Source: JBBDIO01 sp040880365 (GTDB lineage: Bacteria > Chloroflexota > Anaerolineae > Caldilineales > Caldilineaceae). Taken from it: 13,172 nucleotides of DNA. A model generated the notes under the pieces. The model saw only the letters and a list, made by a program, of their open reading frames with translations, ran no database searches and had not been told where the DNA came from. Location: positions 1-13,172 of the forward strand of contig JBBDIO010000244.1 in the NCBI GenBank assembly GCA_040880365.1, given 5' to 3'. The position numbers were made by a program, and so were the translations under genes. Of the stretch, positions 12,925 through 13,172 are shown one piece after another. Positions within the stretch are counted from its first letter, which is position 1; every line of letters starts with the position of its first letter.

Positions 12925-13172
12925 ATCGTTAACTTTCCAGCGCGCCGACAACTCCTCGGCGCGACATAAGGTGCGACATAATCAGAATCGGTATCAACCG
13001 GACATCCATGCCCGTCTGCGTCGCTTTCTCGCAGACAGCTTGCACAGGAGAAAACCCGGCATTACACTATGCACATCTACACAGCGCACATAGATGCAGC
13101 CGGCAGTCGATTCATTCCGGTGCTAATGTCCGGTGCTATGTGCGGATTTTATGTGCAGATTTATGCGCGAAT
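12925..13172. other. 248-bp upstream region of the serine hydrolase gene
   Basis: No supportable gene. It contains a 12-bp direct duplication GCGACATAAGGT / GCGACATAATCA (about 12961-12984), a perfect inverted repeat GTCTGCG-N9-CGCAGAC (13014-13036) without a T-tract, and a CATCTA/TAGATG dyad (13074-13096). These are candidate regulatory sites for the minus-strand gene. Confidence 0.4.
13117..13172. repeat. Short tandem duplications at the right edge
   Basis: CCGGTGCTAATGT (13117-13129) is followed by CCGGTGCTATGTG (13130-13142). Overlapping this, ATGTGCGGATTTT, ATGTGCAGATTT and ATGCGCGAAT form a second run of 12-13-bp units from 13138 to the window end. Confidence 0.6.

Noticed and set aside
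12922..12951. TTG start at 12951 for the serine hydrolase
   Set aside because: GAGGAG abuts the TTG with no spacing, and the ATG at 12921 gives a more ordinary signal-peptide start.
13014..13036. Intrinsic terminator at GTCTGCG/CGCAGAC
   Set aside because: No T-tract follows on either strand and no gene end is adjacent, so it is noted only as an inverted repeat.

Overview
The window is GC-rich, densely coding bacterial chromosome with short intergenic gaps. The gene set suggests an environmental heterotroph with sugar or sugar-acid catabolism: a MocA-type oxidoreductase, a glycerate-2-kinase relative, an enolase relative, a SelA-like PLP enzyme and a creatininase-family hydrolase. With the MscS, EcsC and small-export proteins and the dispersed palindromic repeats, this would fit Chloroflexota or a similar lineage. 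There is no rRNA or marker gene, so the taxonomic guess is weak. I see no tRNA, rRNA, CRISPR array, transposase or phage gene.

Layout. (1) 1-3712, minus strand: a three-gene operon read right to left, Gfo/Idh/MocA oxidoreductase > glycerate-2-kinase-like protein > enolase-like protein, which runs off the left edge. (2) 3713-3921: divergent intergenic region with GGCT/AGCC inverted repeats. (3) 3922-7510, plus strand: a degenerate AAA+-like protein without a Walker A motif, an MscS-type mechanosensitive channel and an EcsC-family protein. (4) 7511-7797: gap with hairpins, an amber-interrupted coding-like stretch and a 13-bp repeat array. (5) 7798-9866, minus strand: a SelA-like PLP enzyme followed by a creatininase-family metallohydrolase. 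(6) 10260-10697, plus strand: a small integral membrane protein of the 'small multi-drug export' family. (7) 10864-12921, minus strand: a class-C beta-lactamase-fold serine hydrolase with a C-terminal membrane domain.

The most interesting part is the left operon. Canonical glycerate 2-kinase makes 2-phosphoglycerate and canonical enolase dehydrates it to phosphoenolpyruvate. Here both are encoded together behind a sugar-type dehydrogenase, yet both have lost family-diagnostic active-site segments. They may form a parallel 'phosphorylate then eliminate' route on another hydroxy-acid. The operon junctions are also unusual. The oxidoreductase/kinase junction has four tandem copies of a 15-bp unit, each with a Shine-Dalgarno-like GGAGGTG, followed by three tandem 12-bp units that each begin with an in-frame ATG. 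The kinase/enolase-like junction has a 15-bp array at the kinase 3' end and three perfect 12-bp repeats at the enolase-like 5' end.

Two further patterns run through the window. Short (12-17 bp) tandem duplications cluster at gene ends and linkers. A 55-64 bp double-hairpin element occurs twice, each time just downstream of a plus-strand gene, with paired base changes that keep its stems intact.
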